From positions 1 to 64,000 of the forward strand of contig JALJEE010000556.1 of NCBI GenBank assembly GCA_023231475.1: a stretch of DNA of 64,000 nt, read 5' to 3'. Shown here one piece after another: positions 13,941-26,555 of this stretch. Position 1 is the first letter of the stretch. Each line of letters starts with the position of its first letter. Source of the DNA: Seison nebaliae. Taxonomy: Eukaryota > Rotifera > Pararotatoria > Seisonacea > Seisonidae. A program made the position numbers and the translations under genes. The notes under the pieces are model-generated. The model saw nothing but the letters and a program-made list of their open reading frames with translations, was not told where the DNA came from and ran no database searches.

Positions 13941-15396
13941 AATTTTCACTGAACAGTTTTATTTTTGGCACGATTTTTTTCTTCTACCTATTTTACGTAA
14001 ATTTTTAGAAAAAATTAAATTAGATATTTTTTTTATTTTCATGCAGAAAAGACATATTTTCTACGGAAAATTCCGATCTAGAAATAGGTTTAATTTTGCC
14101 TTACTTTTTTTTGTTTTACAGCGTTATTCTTCACCGAATAAAAATGTTTTGTTAATGAAATGTTCATTTTGCAGCATTAGAAAACAATTAGAGGGAATCG
14201 ATAATTATTCTGACGAAATAAAAACTGACGATAAGCTAATAGTCCACCATTCGGTATCAAGAATAGTCTAACTTTCTTTTCTGAGAATCTATCCCAACGG
14301 AAATTCATGTGCATTCCACACCTTTCAAACGTGGATACAGACAGACATAAATCCTTTAAAAGCATGATCTATTATCACTCTTTAGCAGCCTCTTTATCGT
14401 TTTGAGCGTAAGAGATACATTTTTTGAAAGACCAAATTAATAAGGAGACATACAAAGAAATTTGGAAATTTTTAAAACATCTGCTACAAAAAAGAGAAGA
14501 TCATCCATATAGAAACTTCGAACGATTTCCTGGATAGAAAACTGGAGAATGACCAAAATAATTCCTAAATTAAGGATCAAAAATATTATGTAAAGTTCTT
14601 CGTTTCATTATCTGAAATAAAGGCAATAATGAACAAAGAATTATTAGAGGGCTCAATTGTTTCTTCTTGAAATTTGGGAAAAAGCATAAGCGAAATAGAA
14701 ACATGAAGAAATGTAGTCTAAAATTGTAAGATAAGATATTCATTCAAATTCCGATATACAAATTATTATTTCCAATGTATGTTGTTGTGCTAGTCAACTA
14801 CGCCTAAATAGTACTACCATTCGATCCTATTATTTTTATCCACATGATTTTTTCTTGAAGTCAAAAAGCGGATGCAAATAAGTTCCATCGTCTTGTGAGT
14901 ATTCTGATCTACGAATGTTGCCTGATGTGGTACAGATAATTCGAAACAATTTTCAAATTATATTGACAGAATTCATGGGAAATTCAGTAGATCTTTTCAT
15001 TCTTTCATTTATCGTTCCATGTTCATTATCTATCAAACTCTGATTATAACTCGGCGTTATTCATATTCGAAACATATGATTTATTGGGATATTTTTTATT
15101 ATAGCCATTACAAGGAACATTAGTTGCTACATCATAATCGATGGTTTAGAATAAATTAGGAATGTCCTCGGTATTTAAGAATTCTTCAAGAATCAAGAAG
15201 TTCCTTCAATAAAACTTTTTCTTCTTCCTAAATCTAATTGTGGTCAAATAGAAGTTTCAGGTAAATAAAAGTTCAATGAAAGTATTGAAAGCCATAAATT
15301 TAAAAGAAAAAATGAGATGAAAGAAGTGAAAAGACGGATGGACGATATTGAAAAACCTTTTAACATTCAACCAATTGTCGCCAAGTAACGACAATT
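13941..15396. other. Gene-free stretch after the fossil element
   Basis: AT-rich sequence with only short open frames and no recognised motif. Part of it may be the unrecognised 3' part of the fossil at 12754-13940; the part next to 15397 must include the 5' region of the next gene. Confidence 0.5.
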
Positions 15397-16758
15397 GTGA
15401 TGATGTCTTTCTGTGATGATGATCGGTTGTTTGATGGACATTTGAACAAACAATTGGACAATATTTCAGAAAAATTGATATATCTGTCGATAAATCGTGA
15501 TTTGTCAAATCTGTACCGACCAACTTCCACTCTCTTTCCACCAGATGATGAAGAGGAGAAAAAAAACAATATCATCGATCATTCTAACGTGCCACCAAAT
15601 TCAAATGTATATAACAAACATTCCTCTCTTTTATTCTCACCGAATGAAAACTTTCATCTTGATGACAATGGAAATAATTATTTTGAGCAATTTAATGATG
15701 ATGTTTATTGTGAAAAGGATAGGAATTGGTCTCCGAAGAACGATGAAACTAATTATGAGAATTTACAAAATAAATATTATAATAATCAAATTACAATTAA
15801 TGATGATACTTTTATCGATTCATCAAAATATTCAAATTCTATAAAATCAGAATCAGTTAAAAGAAATAAGGGAGATCGAACTTCCTCAACTTTATCTCCA
15901 TCACGATATGCAAAAATTGATTTATTTCCTGCAACTATAGCTCTCCATCCTCCACAATCTCCAATCGATCTGAAAAAGAAACATCCAAAGTTTTCTGTAG
16001 ATCATGTGACACATGTAATCGATGTGGAACCGTCGATTCATCATGATCGTCGACAACGTCTTCAACAAACGAGAATTTACTATGCTAATTTGGAACGTAA
16101 TCGAATAAATCATAAGAACAAAATGTCAAAGAGACGTCCATTACTCAAATTCTCCCAACCAATCTCTCCATCCAATTTCCATCGTCACAATTCTTTCGTT
16201 CATTTTGACGGTACTCCTCAAATTGGCAGTGTATGTTCCGTTCATGGTGAGAAAGATGTTTTGCCGAAACCGTCATTAAAATTACCTAGACGAACACAAT
16301 CATTTTTCGGTCAAATCAACAGTTGTCCTTCATTCAACGAACGGAGAGTTTCTTCGTCGAAAGATTTAGTTTGTGGAGCGACATCAACTCAACCAGCAAC
16401 AATTAAAAGAAAAATATTCGATGAATTTTTGAGAGAGCAACAAGAGATACGTCGAAAGGCGAAAGAAGAGAAACGTCAAATGAAATTAGAAGAATGGAAT
16501 CGTTCATCGATTGAACAGGAAATTCGAATAGCGAAAAAGAATCTCATTAGTAGAATTCGTCGTCGAATGAATCGTATGAAGAATGAAGAGAATTTTAATG
16601 AGAAAAAGTTGAATTTTCCAATCCCTTGTCGTTGCAATAATCAATTATCATTCTGGTCATATGATCCGTTTCTTTGTTGTGATAAGATGTGCACTTATTC
16701 GAGAAATCCGAAGAAATTCATTAAACTGCTTGAGAATTATCAGTTAGTTATCGATTAA
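15397..16758 (+). CDS. Unknown 453-residue protein with CCDC15-like C-terminal Cys motif
   Basis: A single open frame without introns starts with three Met codons and ends at TAA, followed by AATAAA at about 16796. Most of the protein is low-complexity and polar, rich in Asn, Ser and Asp. A basic coiled-coil segment lies at about residues 345-405. The last 45 residues carry a Cys pattern, CRC, then FW, CC, C and YSRNPKKF, that resembles what I remember of the C-terminus of the centriolar protein CCDC15. That match is from memory and short, so function is only suggested. The gene ends about 90 bp from the convergent 3' end of the adenylyl cyclase gene. An upstream exon cannot be excluded. Confidence 0.7.
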   Translation: MMMSFCDDDRLFDGHLNKQLDNISEKLIYLSINRDLSNLYRPTSTLFPPDDEEEKKNNIIDHSNVPPNSNVYNKHSSLLFSPNENFHLDDNGNNYFEQFNDDVYCEKDRNWSPKNDETNYENLQNKYYNNQITINDDTFIDSSKYSNSIKSESVKRNKGDRTSSTLSPSRYAKIDLFPATIALHPPQSPIDLKKKHPKFSVDHVTHVIDVEPSIHHDRRQRLQQTRIYYANLERNRINHKNKMSKRRPLLKFSQPISPSNFHRHNSFVHFDGTPQIGSVCSVHGEKDVLPKPSLKLPRRTQSFFGQINSCPSFNERRVSSSKDLVCGATSTQPATIKRKIFDEFLREQQEIRRKAKEEKRQMKLEEWNRSSIEQEIRIAKKNLISRIRRRMNRMKNEENFNEKKLNFPIPCRCNNQLSFWSYDPFLCCDKMCTYSRNPKKFIKLLENYQLVID

Positions 16759-16851
16759 TTTTCTTACTAACTCAAATTTTCTCTTTTGTTTCAAATAATA
16801 AAATGTTTTTCTATTTACACATCTCCCTACCAAATTTGATGATGATGATCT

Positions 16852-19800
16852 TTACAAATTTATTAAATAAGTTCTCATCATTCCTTTACCTTTCACTTTG
16901 ATTTCACCTCTCGAAATTAATCGATACGAACTGACAAATTTAGCGCTCGATTCAGGTAACTGAATAAAATTTTCAATTCCAGTCGAATCCATTCGACTCG
17001 CGATATTCACCGTATTACCCCAAATATCATAATGTGGTTTATGTAGACCGACAATACCAGCCACCACCGGTCCATGATTGAGTCCTATCCGAAAATTGTA
17101 GAGAGTTTAAAAAGAGGAATGAAAAAGTGAACCTATTCTCAATTTGAAATCGTTGAATACTTCGATGTTCAATTTTTGTAGTGCATCATTCATTGCGAAT
17201 GAGAGATCGATCAATAAGTTGAGGAGATATTCTTCCGAACAAATCATTCGGAATGTTTGTTTCGTATTCTTCTCGCACGAACTTTTATATTTGTTTGATT
17301 TCATGGATAAACCTGCTGCCACCATATATGTGGAATCGATTGTTTTTATTTTTTCTAATTGACAATATTTTGGTTTGGATAACAACTGACAAGAATGTGA
17401 GAGAGAATTAGAAGAAGAAGAAGAGGAAGTGACTGACCGAATCATAAATAGCATAAATTTCATTGAGAACACGAAGACATTCCAGTCCCTGTTTATTCGT
17501 TTCAGTTTCCGAATAGAAATTTTTGAAATTTGGCATCGAAGCAAACATGACGGCGATACAATCGTGTGATTCGTGGTAAGGATTGTCTTCGGGATAATTG
17601 TCGTCGATCTGCAAGAAATAATTGATGACGTGTCTGGGAAGAATGTTGGCGAGTAGAACATTGTTCATTCCACTAATCACTTCAGTTTGTGCTCTCTCGT
17701 TCGCACATTTCGTCAACCAATTATTATTTGCTTTCAATAAAAATTGAATGCGCCACGAGAACGATACGGTAATGATAACGAGAGATAATTGTTGGAATAT
17801 GAAGAAGATGATTTCGAAAATAAAATCACCATCTTTCATCTTCAAATTCGGAAGAGAATATTTCGTTTGTAATAACTTCTCATAAAGTTTAATTTCTAGA
17901 CGAATTGTTTGACTTTCGTTACAAAGAGAATTTAATGTGTGATTAAGTTCCACATCGAATATAGGCCAATTGCTAGTGACCGAATAATTAGCGAGGAAGA
18001 TAATTTGAATTGTGAAGATAATGATGATCTTCCAATAGAGATGTCTCGGTCGAATCATCGTTCCGATAGCGATGATAAATGCGACGAGTTGAAGACCATA
18101 GATATCTTGGAAATTGATGAAATAAAAAGTAGTGTCGGTTAAATGTTGACGAATTGTACGAATTGTTGAAAGAGTTTTCCCATCAAAAATCGGTTTTTCC
18201 TCTCGTATCTGTTGGGTGGACAGATCGTTGATATACTTGGGATTGAGGTCGAATGGAAATCGTATCTTGAAGTACATCAATTGAAAGAGCAGGATGAAAT
18301 TTAGAAGAATGAGAGTGGAATGGAGAAATGGCTTCAGTTTGGATAGTTTGATGAAGATTGTTTTCTCTTTGAATATGTGAAAGAGAATTTGACGGAGAGT
18401 TCGGTCTTTAACTCCATCACCAAATAATTGGAGAATCATCGTCAAAATACAAATGATGACACTTCCAATCATGATGGTGAGAAGTGGGAGGAATATACTA
18501 GAAATGTTCTGATGGTCAAAAAGATGATGTTCAAAAAGATGAAACTGACTTTTGTTCATCATTTCTAATGTAAATGAAAATGAACACGATCATTTCCAAT
18601 AGGTAAATGAGTGTTAGAATAACTAAACGATTTGCTGATTTCAACATGATGTTCTTTTGTTCTAATCGTTCAGTCTGGTTCATTATCAAATTATCTTTCT
18701 CCGAAAGGAAATCTAGTTGTAATGGTATCCTTCCAAACATAATCATGATAATAATGATGAATAATAGAAGAAAGAAAACTTTGATTTATCCATTTCATCG
18801 ATAAAATTAGTTTCTCCATCATAATAAATATGATCGAAGATTTGTTGATTGGATGTCGTACAGAAGAAGAAGCAACAGCAGAAAATATAAATTTTATAAA
18901 TATTCTTTTTGAGATTATAGAAAGTTTTCTCCGAATTCTGAAAGAGTCGATTCAATAAAAGAATTTCTTCGTCCGCATAAGTGGAATTTGTGGCGGTTGA
19001 GACGAGATTGATTGGTTGGGAAGAAGTGGAATATTGGTTCGACGTGGTTGTTGTGGGATTGTGAGAAGATGTGACGGTTGGATTATAAGACGAATTGGTA
19101 ATAGTAATTTCTGGGATTGTGCTCTGATGCAATGGAATATGAGTGCCAGTATTACTTCTTGGTCGATTGGTTTCCGACGAGTTGTCATTTGATGATAATA
19201 AAAGTTCACGAACTGTCGATTCAGTACAAAATGGAACATTCTGCCAAGCATTCATCAATTTCGTTAAACGTTGAGATCGTTTAATGGAATATTTCAAATT
19301 GGTTCGTTGATGATATCGATGAGAGATATGACGTTGTCGGCGTGTGACAGACGGAAGAATACGTTCAGAACGTTTTGACGTTCTTTGATAATTCGTTTTC
19401 GTTCGATTAAGTTTCTCCCTCAACTGATTACGTTGCGATTGAGTTATCATCAATACAGAACTCGTCTTCATCAGATGTCCAGAGGAGAAGGAAGAAAGTG
19501 GTAAATTATCTAAACTACAACCACGAATCGGTTGTGGCAGATCGAGTTGATTATCGAATGATTTTAATGCAATGAAATACGATTGCAATTTCTTCATTTT
19601 CCAAACAGGATGATCGATAGAATTCAAATTTTTTCGTATTTGAAATCGTTTCTTATCGATCAATTGAAGTGTTGTCTCCGAAATATGAATTTGACCAGTC
19701 AATCCTTTCGATTCCATTAAATTAGCAATAGTTACATCATCACTCCAAATGTCAAAATGCCATTTGATGGTACCGAGAACGCCACATAATACATTACCTG

Positions 19801-20992
19801 AATGAATTCCAATTCTCATATTGACGTCACATTCAGTGGCACTTTTCACTAATTCGATTGCATCGAACATTTTAATAGCCATGTCAATACAATTCATTGC
19901 ATGTCCATCATTCGATGTTGGTACACCGGAAGCACAATTATAACAATCGCCAAGAATTTTAATACGAGTACAATTCGTTTCTAATGCAATCTGATCAAAA
20001 CGACCAAATAATTTATTCAAAATTTTCATGAGATCTCTCGCATGAAACTTTTCTGACATGGGAGTGAAATTAACGATATCTGCATAGAGAATACTCACAT
20101 TGGAATGTTCGTGGATGTAGAGTGTATGAAATCGATGAGAACGATTAAGACAACGTTGATTAATATATGATTCATATAATTTCTCCAACATGTCATGTTT
20201 CATTGCTTCAGCGACTTGTGGTGGGAGAATACTGAGAAGAAGAATCTCTTGTTGTGTTCTCTCCTTCGTCATTTGTAGACGTGAAGCTTTACAATTCTTT
20301 ATTGATTGAATCGTCAAATCGGTTAATTCATGATAAGTTTGTGCCAACACATTACTCAACCATTGTGTAGTTGAGAGAACGAGAGATATGACGATTATCT
20401 AATAAAATTGAAAGTGGAAGTGGAGAGGAAGAAGAAAAACCTGTCGAAAGATGTCGATCAGTTTCGTGTCATTCTGATAAATGGAGAAGAAGTTGATGGT
20501 GATTTGGAGGAAAGTTAATGAAGCGGAAATGATGAAACGTTTCCAATGGGACGGATAAGTGTAGAAGATTCCAACGGCGAATATATTCATCATAAATAAA
20601 GGTAAAGTGAAACAAATGATATTCAATTTCAATCCGTTCATATTTACTTCTCTCAAATCTTGCCATAATTGAATGATGGAAATGAAGAAACTATTATAAA
20701 TGGTCGTTGAGATGATATATCGTTGGACATTCTTCAACGAATGTTGGAAATAATGAAGAGAAGTGACTGATCGTTGCAATTGATAAATGAGAAAGAACGC
20801 CAGAATTGTTGGGATTGCATAGATGAGAATGAGAACTATATCGACATATAATCGAACACGTTCACTAATCTCGGTATATTTGACGAAGAGTACACTAATA
20901 CAACAACAACTGATTTGATTTATAATTACGAAGAAGATGAGAATGGATAAAAGAAGTTTATATTTCAATTTTTCATTTAATTCCTTCGTCAT
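16852..20992 (-). CDS. Transmembrane adenylyl cyclase (class III)
   Basis: This plasma-membrane enzyme makes cAMP from ATP, normally under G-protein control. Exons are 20992-20441, 20398-18780, 18729-18550, 18497-17438, 17385-17133 and 17084-16852 (1298 residues); introns are 42-52 bp. The order is a six-helix membrane block (residues 1-200), catalytic C1a with both metal Asp residues (LYADIVNFT and KILGDCYN), a long Ser/Thr/Arg-rich C1b, a second membrane block, and C2 with [10 protein letters not shown] (adenine-site Lys), [13 protein letters not shown] (purine-binding Asp and the transition-state Asn and Arg) and KVKGKG. Catalytic residues of both halves are therefore present. The N-terminus before the first helix is very short (about 11 residues) for this family. 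The isoform class is not clear; C1a is mixed between AC9-like and other types. Confidence 0.93.
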
Positions 20993-21131
20993 CCTCTTCT
21001 ACTACTATGTAACTAATACTTATGTGAAGACAATGCAACTGTCAACCGAATTTTATTGTAATAACGAAATCAAATTTAAAAAAAAAAAGAAAGAACATGT
21101 TCTTCAACATTATTCCGTTCCATTCATTTGA

Positions 21132-22699
21132 CTATGACGCAATCTTCTCTTCAGACGTTATAGCAATGAACGATGTCGAACGACCCAAATCGACAACTAA
21201 ACGACCATTTCTCACTTCCACTAATTTACTACAATTCCCAACTCTCTCAATATCTGCACAATAATTTCCATCTTCTAATGACGTCGGTACGTCGACGAGC
21301 CAATCCTCCACCACATCGTTATTCAATACGAAATGACCTGAAATTTTCCTTTTTCAAATGGAAAAGTACGATGAAATTATTAACCGACATTGCCACGACT
21401 AAACGAAATTTGTTGTCGAGTCCTTCCTTTATTCCAATTCTCCACTGAAGATCCATTAACTTTATTACGGAAATTCAACATATATTGAATTGCCTTCCAT
21501 CGATGTTCACAGAGCCAGTCATTGGTACATTCAAATCTGATTTCTTTCTAATGATGAACAAGTTGCAACAGAATAAGTGAACCTGGAATTATGTACCTCT
21601 TTCAATTCGCCATTAAGAGTGAGAGGTGGTGACTGATCGTTGGAAACGAATCGAAAACTACTCATCAATTTGATGTTCTCTCCATAATCCCAAGCTAACA
21701 TTAGAGCGACCGCTTTTAGATACTTTCCTGCATTTCTATGAGAAACGAGATTATTAAGGAATTTTCTCTTCATTTCAAAAAATTGATTAGAAAATAAGAG
21801 AAATGAATAAGAACTTGCGTATCATGATTATCGACGAAAATTATCGATTTATTATCTGGCAATAATCCACCAGATGATGATGTTAATAAAGTGTTAATAT
21901 CAGATATTGTCAAATTATTCCTTCCAAAAATACAATCGGCTAATCGACTACCATAACGGAATTCAGTTACGTGACCTAACCCGATATAATCAACTGCCCT
22001 CACTTCACTAATCTCATTATCTTCATCGATCACTTCGAAATAAGAGAAAATGTCTTGTCGATTCAAAGAGGACCAGATTTTCTCCAAATCTTCTACATAC
22101 ATATGTTTTGCTGCATCGACACGAAAACCGGCGATTCCCATCTCTAATAATTCATTCAAATGTTCAACAATCTTCTTCTGTACGAATTCATTCGATTGAT
22201 CTAAATCAGACAATCCCAACAATTCACATTCACGTAGTTGGAAGGAATTGGTAAAATTCTCTATCGAATGAGAACATTTTCCTCGATTGAAATGTTGAGA
22301 TGAGTAACCGACTTTCGGGAACTTATAGATGGAATGATGAGCTAAAGAATGATCAAATCCAACACCGTCATCGCCACTCATATGATTGAGAACGACATCA
22401 GCATAAACTTTAATATCTGACAATTGACACGTCTTAATCATTTCCATCAATTCTTTCTTCGTACCAGAATGTGAAGTGAGTTCATAACTGACTGGTTGAT
22501 ATCTTTGCCACCACGGTTGCCATGGTTTCTTCATAAGAATATGTTCATTTGTTGGCGATATTTGAATGGCATCGACACCATTCAAATTGAATTTACATTC
22601 CTTTCCAATCGATTTCCATGGCCAATTGAAAAGATGAACAATAATTTCACTTTGAATGGAATGAAGAAGAAAAAGGAAAAAAATCACCAAAATTTTCAT
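21132..22699 (-). CDS. Secreted alpha-amylase (GH13)
   Basis: This enzyme hydrolyses internal alpha-1,4 bonds of starch and glycogen, usually in the gut lumen. Exons are 22699-21815, 21767-21597, 21547-21385 and 21337-21132 (474 residues), close to the animal family length. A signal peptide covers residues 1-17. Conserved regions are present: DVVLNH (region I), GFRVDAAKH with the nucleophile Asp, FEVIDE with the acid Glu, and FVDNHDTQ with the third Asp. Of the chloride ligands, Arg in region II and Asn in FVDNHD are kept; the position of the third, usually Arg before VMSSYR, reads Lys (IKLMSSFR), a variant I recall from some cold-adapted bacterial amylases. The C-terminal Greek-key domain is present. 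It lies head-to-tail with eS24, 267 bp away. Confidence 0.94.
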
Positions 22700-22966
22700 C
22701 GTTAAAATAAAAATTTTTCTCTATTTTTTCAAACTTATAATTGTTAATTAATATCTTTTCGTAAGAAAAGGAGAGAGAAATTTCCTTGTTAAAGTCAACA
22801 TTACACATACCTCCACAACAAATCTTCAACACACACAATCTTTGTGTAAATAAAAATCGGATATTTCCTGACGGCCACAGAAGAAAACGAATTAAAACCA
22901 AAATTGATTTTTTATTTATAAATTCGAAATATCATCAAATTTCTCAATAAGAAATAAAGATTCTTT

Positions 22967-23389
22967 TTAATTTTGTTGTCGCTTCTTCTTCGATCCAGAC
23001 ACCTTCTCCTTTCCTCTCAAATATTTGACTCGATTCTTCTTATTCTTTCGATGTTTCCTCAGTGGTTTCTCACTCTTCTTCACGTCCTCCTTATTCATTT
23101 GTCGCTGAATTCTGTATTTTGGTTCAAACTTTTCGAAACTAGATCGTGAATCATAAATGAGTGCAAATCCAGAACTCATGTCACCTCCAAATTTAGTTCG
23201 AATTCCGAAAACCGAAACCACATCCTTCGACGTCTTATACATCTGAGCCAACTTCGATCTCATTTCCATTTGAGATGGTGTGTGCATCATTGGATGATAT
23301 GCTTCAAATATCATTTGACGTCTGGCTAATAGAGGATTCTGCTTATAACTACGAGTAGTCACAGTAATCGACGAGCGATTCGGTGCCAT
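22967..23389 (-). CDS. RpS24: Small ribosomal subunit protein eS24
   Basis: A 140-residue component of the 40S ribosomal subunit. The sequence keeps the family core: TVTTRSYKQNPLLARRQM, the KLAQMYK segment, VFGIRTKFGG and GFALIYDS, then a Lys/Arg-rich C-terminus. Length is slightly over the human 133. The start is the ATG at 23389, only 3 bp after a clear splice acceptor (TTTTCAG at 23393-23399), so a separate 5'UTR exon lies upstream; frames read further upstream are intronic. No intron interrupts the coding part. Confidence 0.96.
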   Translation of the reverse strand: MAPNRSSITVTTRSYKQNPLLARRQMIFEAYHPMMHTPSQMEMRSKLAQMYKTSKDVVSVFGIRTKFGGDMSSGFALIYDSRSSFEKFEPKYRIQRQMNKEDVKKSEKPLRKHRKNKKNRVKYLRGKEKVSGSKKKRQQN

Positions 23390-24169
23390 GATCTGAAAAT
23401 TATCTACACAAGGAAAACAATTCGAAATTAAGAAACAAGACCAATACAAAGAAAAAATGATATATGGAGTTTGTGGAACCTTATCAAACTGTTATTGTTG
23501 TCAAATGTGAAAGATTTTAAATTTGAATTTAATTCATGCCTTCTCATTTCTCTTAATGATGATTGAAAAAGAACTAATACTTTAAACAAATTCAAAGTTT
23601 AAGCTTCGTAATCCACATTTAAAATACTATATATAAAAAAATACACATATATAATGATTAGAGGAAGTTATCCCCGATATTTCTCTTTTCTAAAAACATA
23701 TGAAAAAAAAACGAATATATACCCGATTTTTTTAAAATGCCAAATCTAATCATGAAGAGAGAAAGAAAAAGTGTGAGATTCACTCACACTTTGGGGTTAT
23801 CTTCCGTTTAGCTATCATATAGGTCCTATATGATGTAGTAGGTACTTTAAGTAAGTGGTAGAAAATTTTGAACTAATAAATTTTGAATTTTAAATTGCAA
23901 TATTAAGTCAAATCATTGAAAATAAGGAAACTGCGATTACGTTAATATTCTTTAAAAGGTTTGATAATGTAAGAGCAAAGGAATGAGAATGAGGAAAAAC
24001 GAAGTTCCAAAAAAGAGTAAAAAAGAACGAATTGGGAATAAATTTGAAAGGTAATCAAATTTCAAATAGGAGATTAGTTATTGATGAAAACTCTCATGTG
24101 AGACTCATGAGAGAAATTCAAATTTTTAGCTGTGAAATTTTTAGACGAATTTTATTCGATTTAAATGCA
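23390..24169. promoter_or_regulatory. Divergent promoter region between eS24 and CDC40, with two palindromes
   Basis: The 780 bp between the two start codons must hold the eS24 5'UTR intron and both promoters. It contains a hairpin with 10-bp arms, AAAGTGTGAG and CTCACACTTT around a 5-base loop (23768-23792), and 24 bp further a 17-bp palindrome, CATATAGG-T-CCTATATG (23816-23832). These may be binding sites; that is inference. Confidence 0.5.
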
Positions 24170-26188
24170 ATGTTGGGATTAGTCGATTATTCTTCATCTG
24201 ATGAAAATGAAGATGTGGATGATGTGGCAATTGATGACAATATTCGAGAGAAGTTATCAGTTCGAAATAAAATGAAATTGGAAATGGCTCCGATCGTCTA
24301 TCCGATGGTATCTGGAGAGAAGGAATGTGGGAAAGTGCCGATTGCAGCAAAAGAAATTTTCTTCAATCCCAAGGCCGACGATCTTTATGGTCAATCATAT
24401 GACGTGCAAATTGGGAATGATGAATTATCGACATCGACACCATATTATAAGAAGGATTTGAAAAACAATTGGTTGACAGGACGAGTGGAAATTGAGTATG
24501 TGAATGAATTTGCGTTCGAAGAACAACGAAGAAATTTTCATTCGTTCGGTTGGGCGAAAGATCCCACACTTCGTTCCAATCAGAAAATTACAGATAAATA
24601 TTCAGCAGATCTTCTCCTTGAGGCGAAATATGATGATGTTAATAAAGATGAAGCAGATGAAATTATTGAACGATTGAATGAAGATATTAAATCGGAAGTG
24701 ACAGATAAGAAGATTGAAAAAAATTTAGAAGAAGAAATTGATGATGATATGAAGAGAAAATTAGATGAAACTAAAGCAGAAGAGGAAGATAAAGAAAAGA
24801 AAGAAAATGAATTGAAAGAATTAAAGAGGAAAATTCTGTTGGAGAATGAGGAGAATATGAAGAATGAAATATCATCATTCGTTTCTCTTGTCAATAAGAA
24901 GAAGAAGATGAGAAAGAGAGAGAGTTTGGGAAATGTGGAAGATATCGACGATTATCGAGGTCCTTGGCGTCGTTATGTTGATGAAGAGACGATATCACGT
25001 CCGAATGATGAATTAAAAAGAGAATTTGATGAATTATTAATGAAACGAAGTCAAACGAAACAATTAAATATGAAGAATTATGAAGATACTCAACCATCTA
25101 CTCAAGTGGAAGAGAATATGGATGAACGTTCACTACTTCATTTACCGAATGATGGAAAAGATTATCTTAATCGATCATTTATTCATATTCCTCGTGATTT
25201 GGATGATGTAAATTTGAAGGCAGACGATCCGCCATCACGTTGTTTTATGCCGAAGGAGAAGATCTTCACTTATCGAGGACATACCAAAGGAATTCAAAAA
25301 TTAGAATTATTCCCAAAATCAGGTCATCTGTTCTTATCGGCTGGTTTGGATTCACGGGTAAAATTGTGGGAGTCATATAAAGAACGACGATGTGTTTTCA
25401 CTTATGCCGGTCATAAGCAATCAGTTCGTGATGTCTCTTTTAATCGAGATGGAACGGCATTCCTCTCAGCTTCGTTCGATCGTTTCATTAAATTATGGGA
25501 CACAGAAACGGGAAAAGTGAAAGGTAGATATACAACACATAAAATTCCATATGCTGTCAAATTCAATCCTGATGAACGACGTCAACATTTATTCGTAGCT
25601 GGAATGCATGACAAACGAATCATCACTTGGGACACGAGATCTAATGATATCGTTCAGGAATATGACCGTCATCTTGGTGCTGTTAATACCATTACATTCG
25701 TCGATAATAATCGTCGTCTTGTTTCAACATCTGACGATAAATCGATTCGTGTATGGGAATGGGATATTCCAGTCGATTTCAAATATTTAGCAGATCCATC
25801 CATGCATTCCATGCCAGCGACTACACTCTCAAATAACGGTCTCTTTCTCGCCTTCCAATCGATGGACAACAAAATCCGTATTATGGAACCATTGTCCAAT
25901 TTCCGTTGGAGACAAAAGAAAGTTTTCATCGGCCATAACGTTTCAGGTTATGCATGTGGAATGAACTTCTCTCCTGATTGCCAATATTTGTGTAGTGGAG
26001 ATGCTGATGGTGATGTCGTCATTTGGGAATTCAAATCATGTCGATTATTACATCGTTTGAAGGCACATTCCAAGCCTTGTCTCGATGTCAAATGGTTACA
26101 ACACGAAGAAAGTCGATTGTTATCCTGTGGTTATGATAATGAGATTCATTTGTGGGCATCGAATTATAATTCGAGAAAAATTCGATAA
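24170..26188 (+). CDS. CDC40: Pre-mRNA processing factor 17 (CDC40)
   Basis: This WD40 protein acts in the spliceosome at the second catalytic step. The C-terminal half is strongly conserved: TYRGHTKGIQKLELFP, SFDRFIKLWDTETG, VKFNPDERRQ, the motif DRHLGAVNTITFVD, STSDDKSIRVWEWDIPVD and DPSMHSMPA, forming a seven-blade propeller at about residues 365-672. The N-terminal half is acidic and charged with a coiled coil near residues 195-250 and the conserved GPWRRYVDEE. One exon. I choose the Met at 24170 (MLGLVDYSSSDENED), 46 codons inside the longest frame, because the upstream residues look like untranslated sequence while this start gives the usual short acidic N-terminus. Product 672 residues. 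Confidence 0.95.
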   Translation: MLGLVDYSSSDENEDVDDVAIDDNIREKLSVRNKMKLEMAPIVYPMVSGEKECGKVPIAAKEIFFNPKADDLYGQSYDVQIGNDELSTSTPYYKKDLKNNWLTGRVEIEYVNEFAFEEQRRNFHSFGWAKDPTLRSNQKITDKYSADLLLEAKYDDVNKDEADEIIERLNEDIKSEVTDKKIEKNLEEEIDDDMKRKLDETKAEEEDKEKKENELKELKRKILLENEENMKNEISSFVSLVNKKKKMRKRESLGNVEDIDDYRGPWRRYVDEETISRPNDELKREFDELLMKRSQTKQLNMKNYEDTQPSTQVEENMDERSLLHLPNDGKDYLNRSFIHIPRDLDDVNLKADDPPSRCFMPKEKIFTYRGHTKGIQKLELFPKSGHLFLSAGLDSRVKLWESYKERRCVFTYAGHKQSVRDVSFNRDGTAFLSASFDRFIKLWDTETGKVKGRYTTHKIPYAVKFNPDERRQHLFVAGMHDKRIITWDTRSNDIVQEYDRHLGAVNTITFVDNNRRLVSTSDDKSIRVWEWDIPVDFKYLADPSMHSMPATTLSNNGLFLAFQSMDNKIRIMEPLSNFRWRQKKVFIGHNVSGYACGMNFSPDCQYLCSGDADGDVVIWEFKSCRLLHRLKAHSKPCLDVKWLQHEESRLLSCGYDNEIHLWASNYNSRKIR

Positions 26189-26555
26189 ATATTCAATAAT
26201 GATAAATTCGAAATAAATTTCACATGAAAAATTGTCGTTTTCATTCTTTCCTGTATATTCCTCTAAAGAAAACTTATTTAACGAGTTTGGAGTTCGATGG
26301 AAATAAAATGTCCTTCTTTTTCTTTATTTTTCAATTTGAATGAAACAGTTTTTTGTATCACCGAAATATAATCGTAAGAATTCCTATTTTTACTCGTGTA
26401 TTTATACAAATAAAATTTTTTGATTAAAAAAATTATTTGAAAAAAAATTAATCGACGATTCTCTGTTAACGGATGATAGAAAGGAATGCTATGAAATTCT
26501 ATTGAAAAAATTTAATTTTTTTTCATTTTTCGGTCAGAGAAGATTTTTTTTTTGT
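26189..26555. other. Convergent 3' intergenic region
   Basis: AT-rich spacer between the 3' ends of CDC40 (plus) and the USP gene (minus). It holds AATAAA-like signals for CDC40 close to 26210. No gene seen. Confidence 0.6.

Noticed and set aside
18952-19251. 99-codon frame inside the adenylyl cyclase gene
   Set aside because: It overlaps the C1b coding exon in another frame on the same strand.
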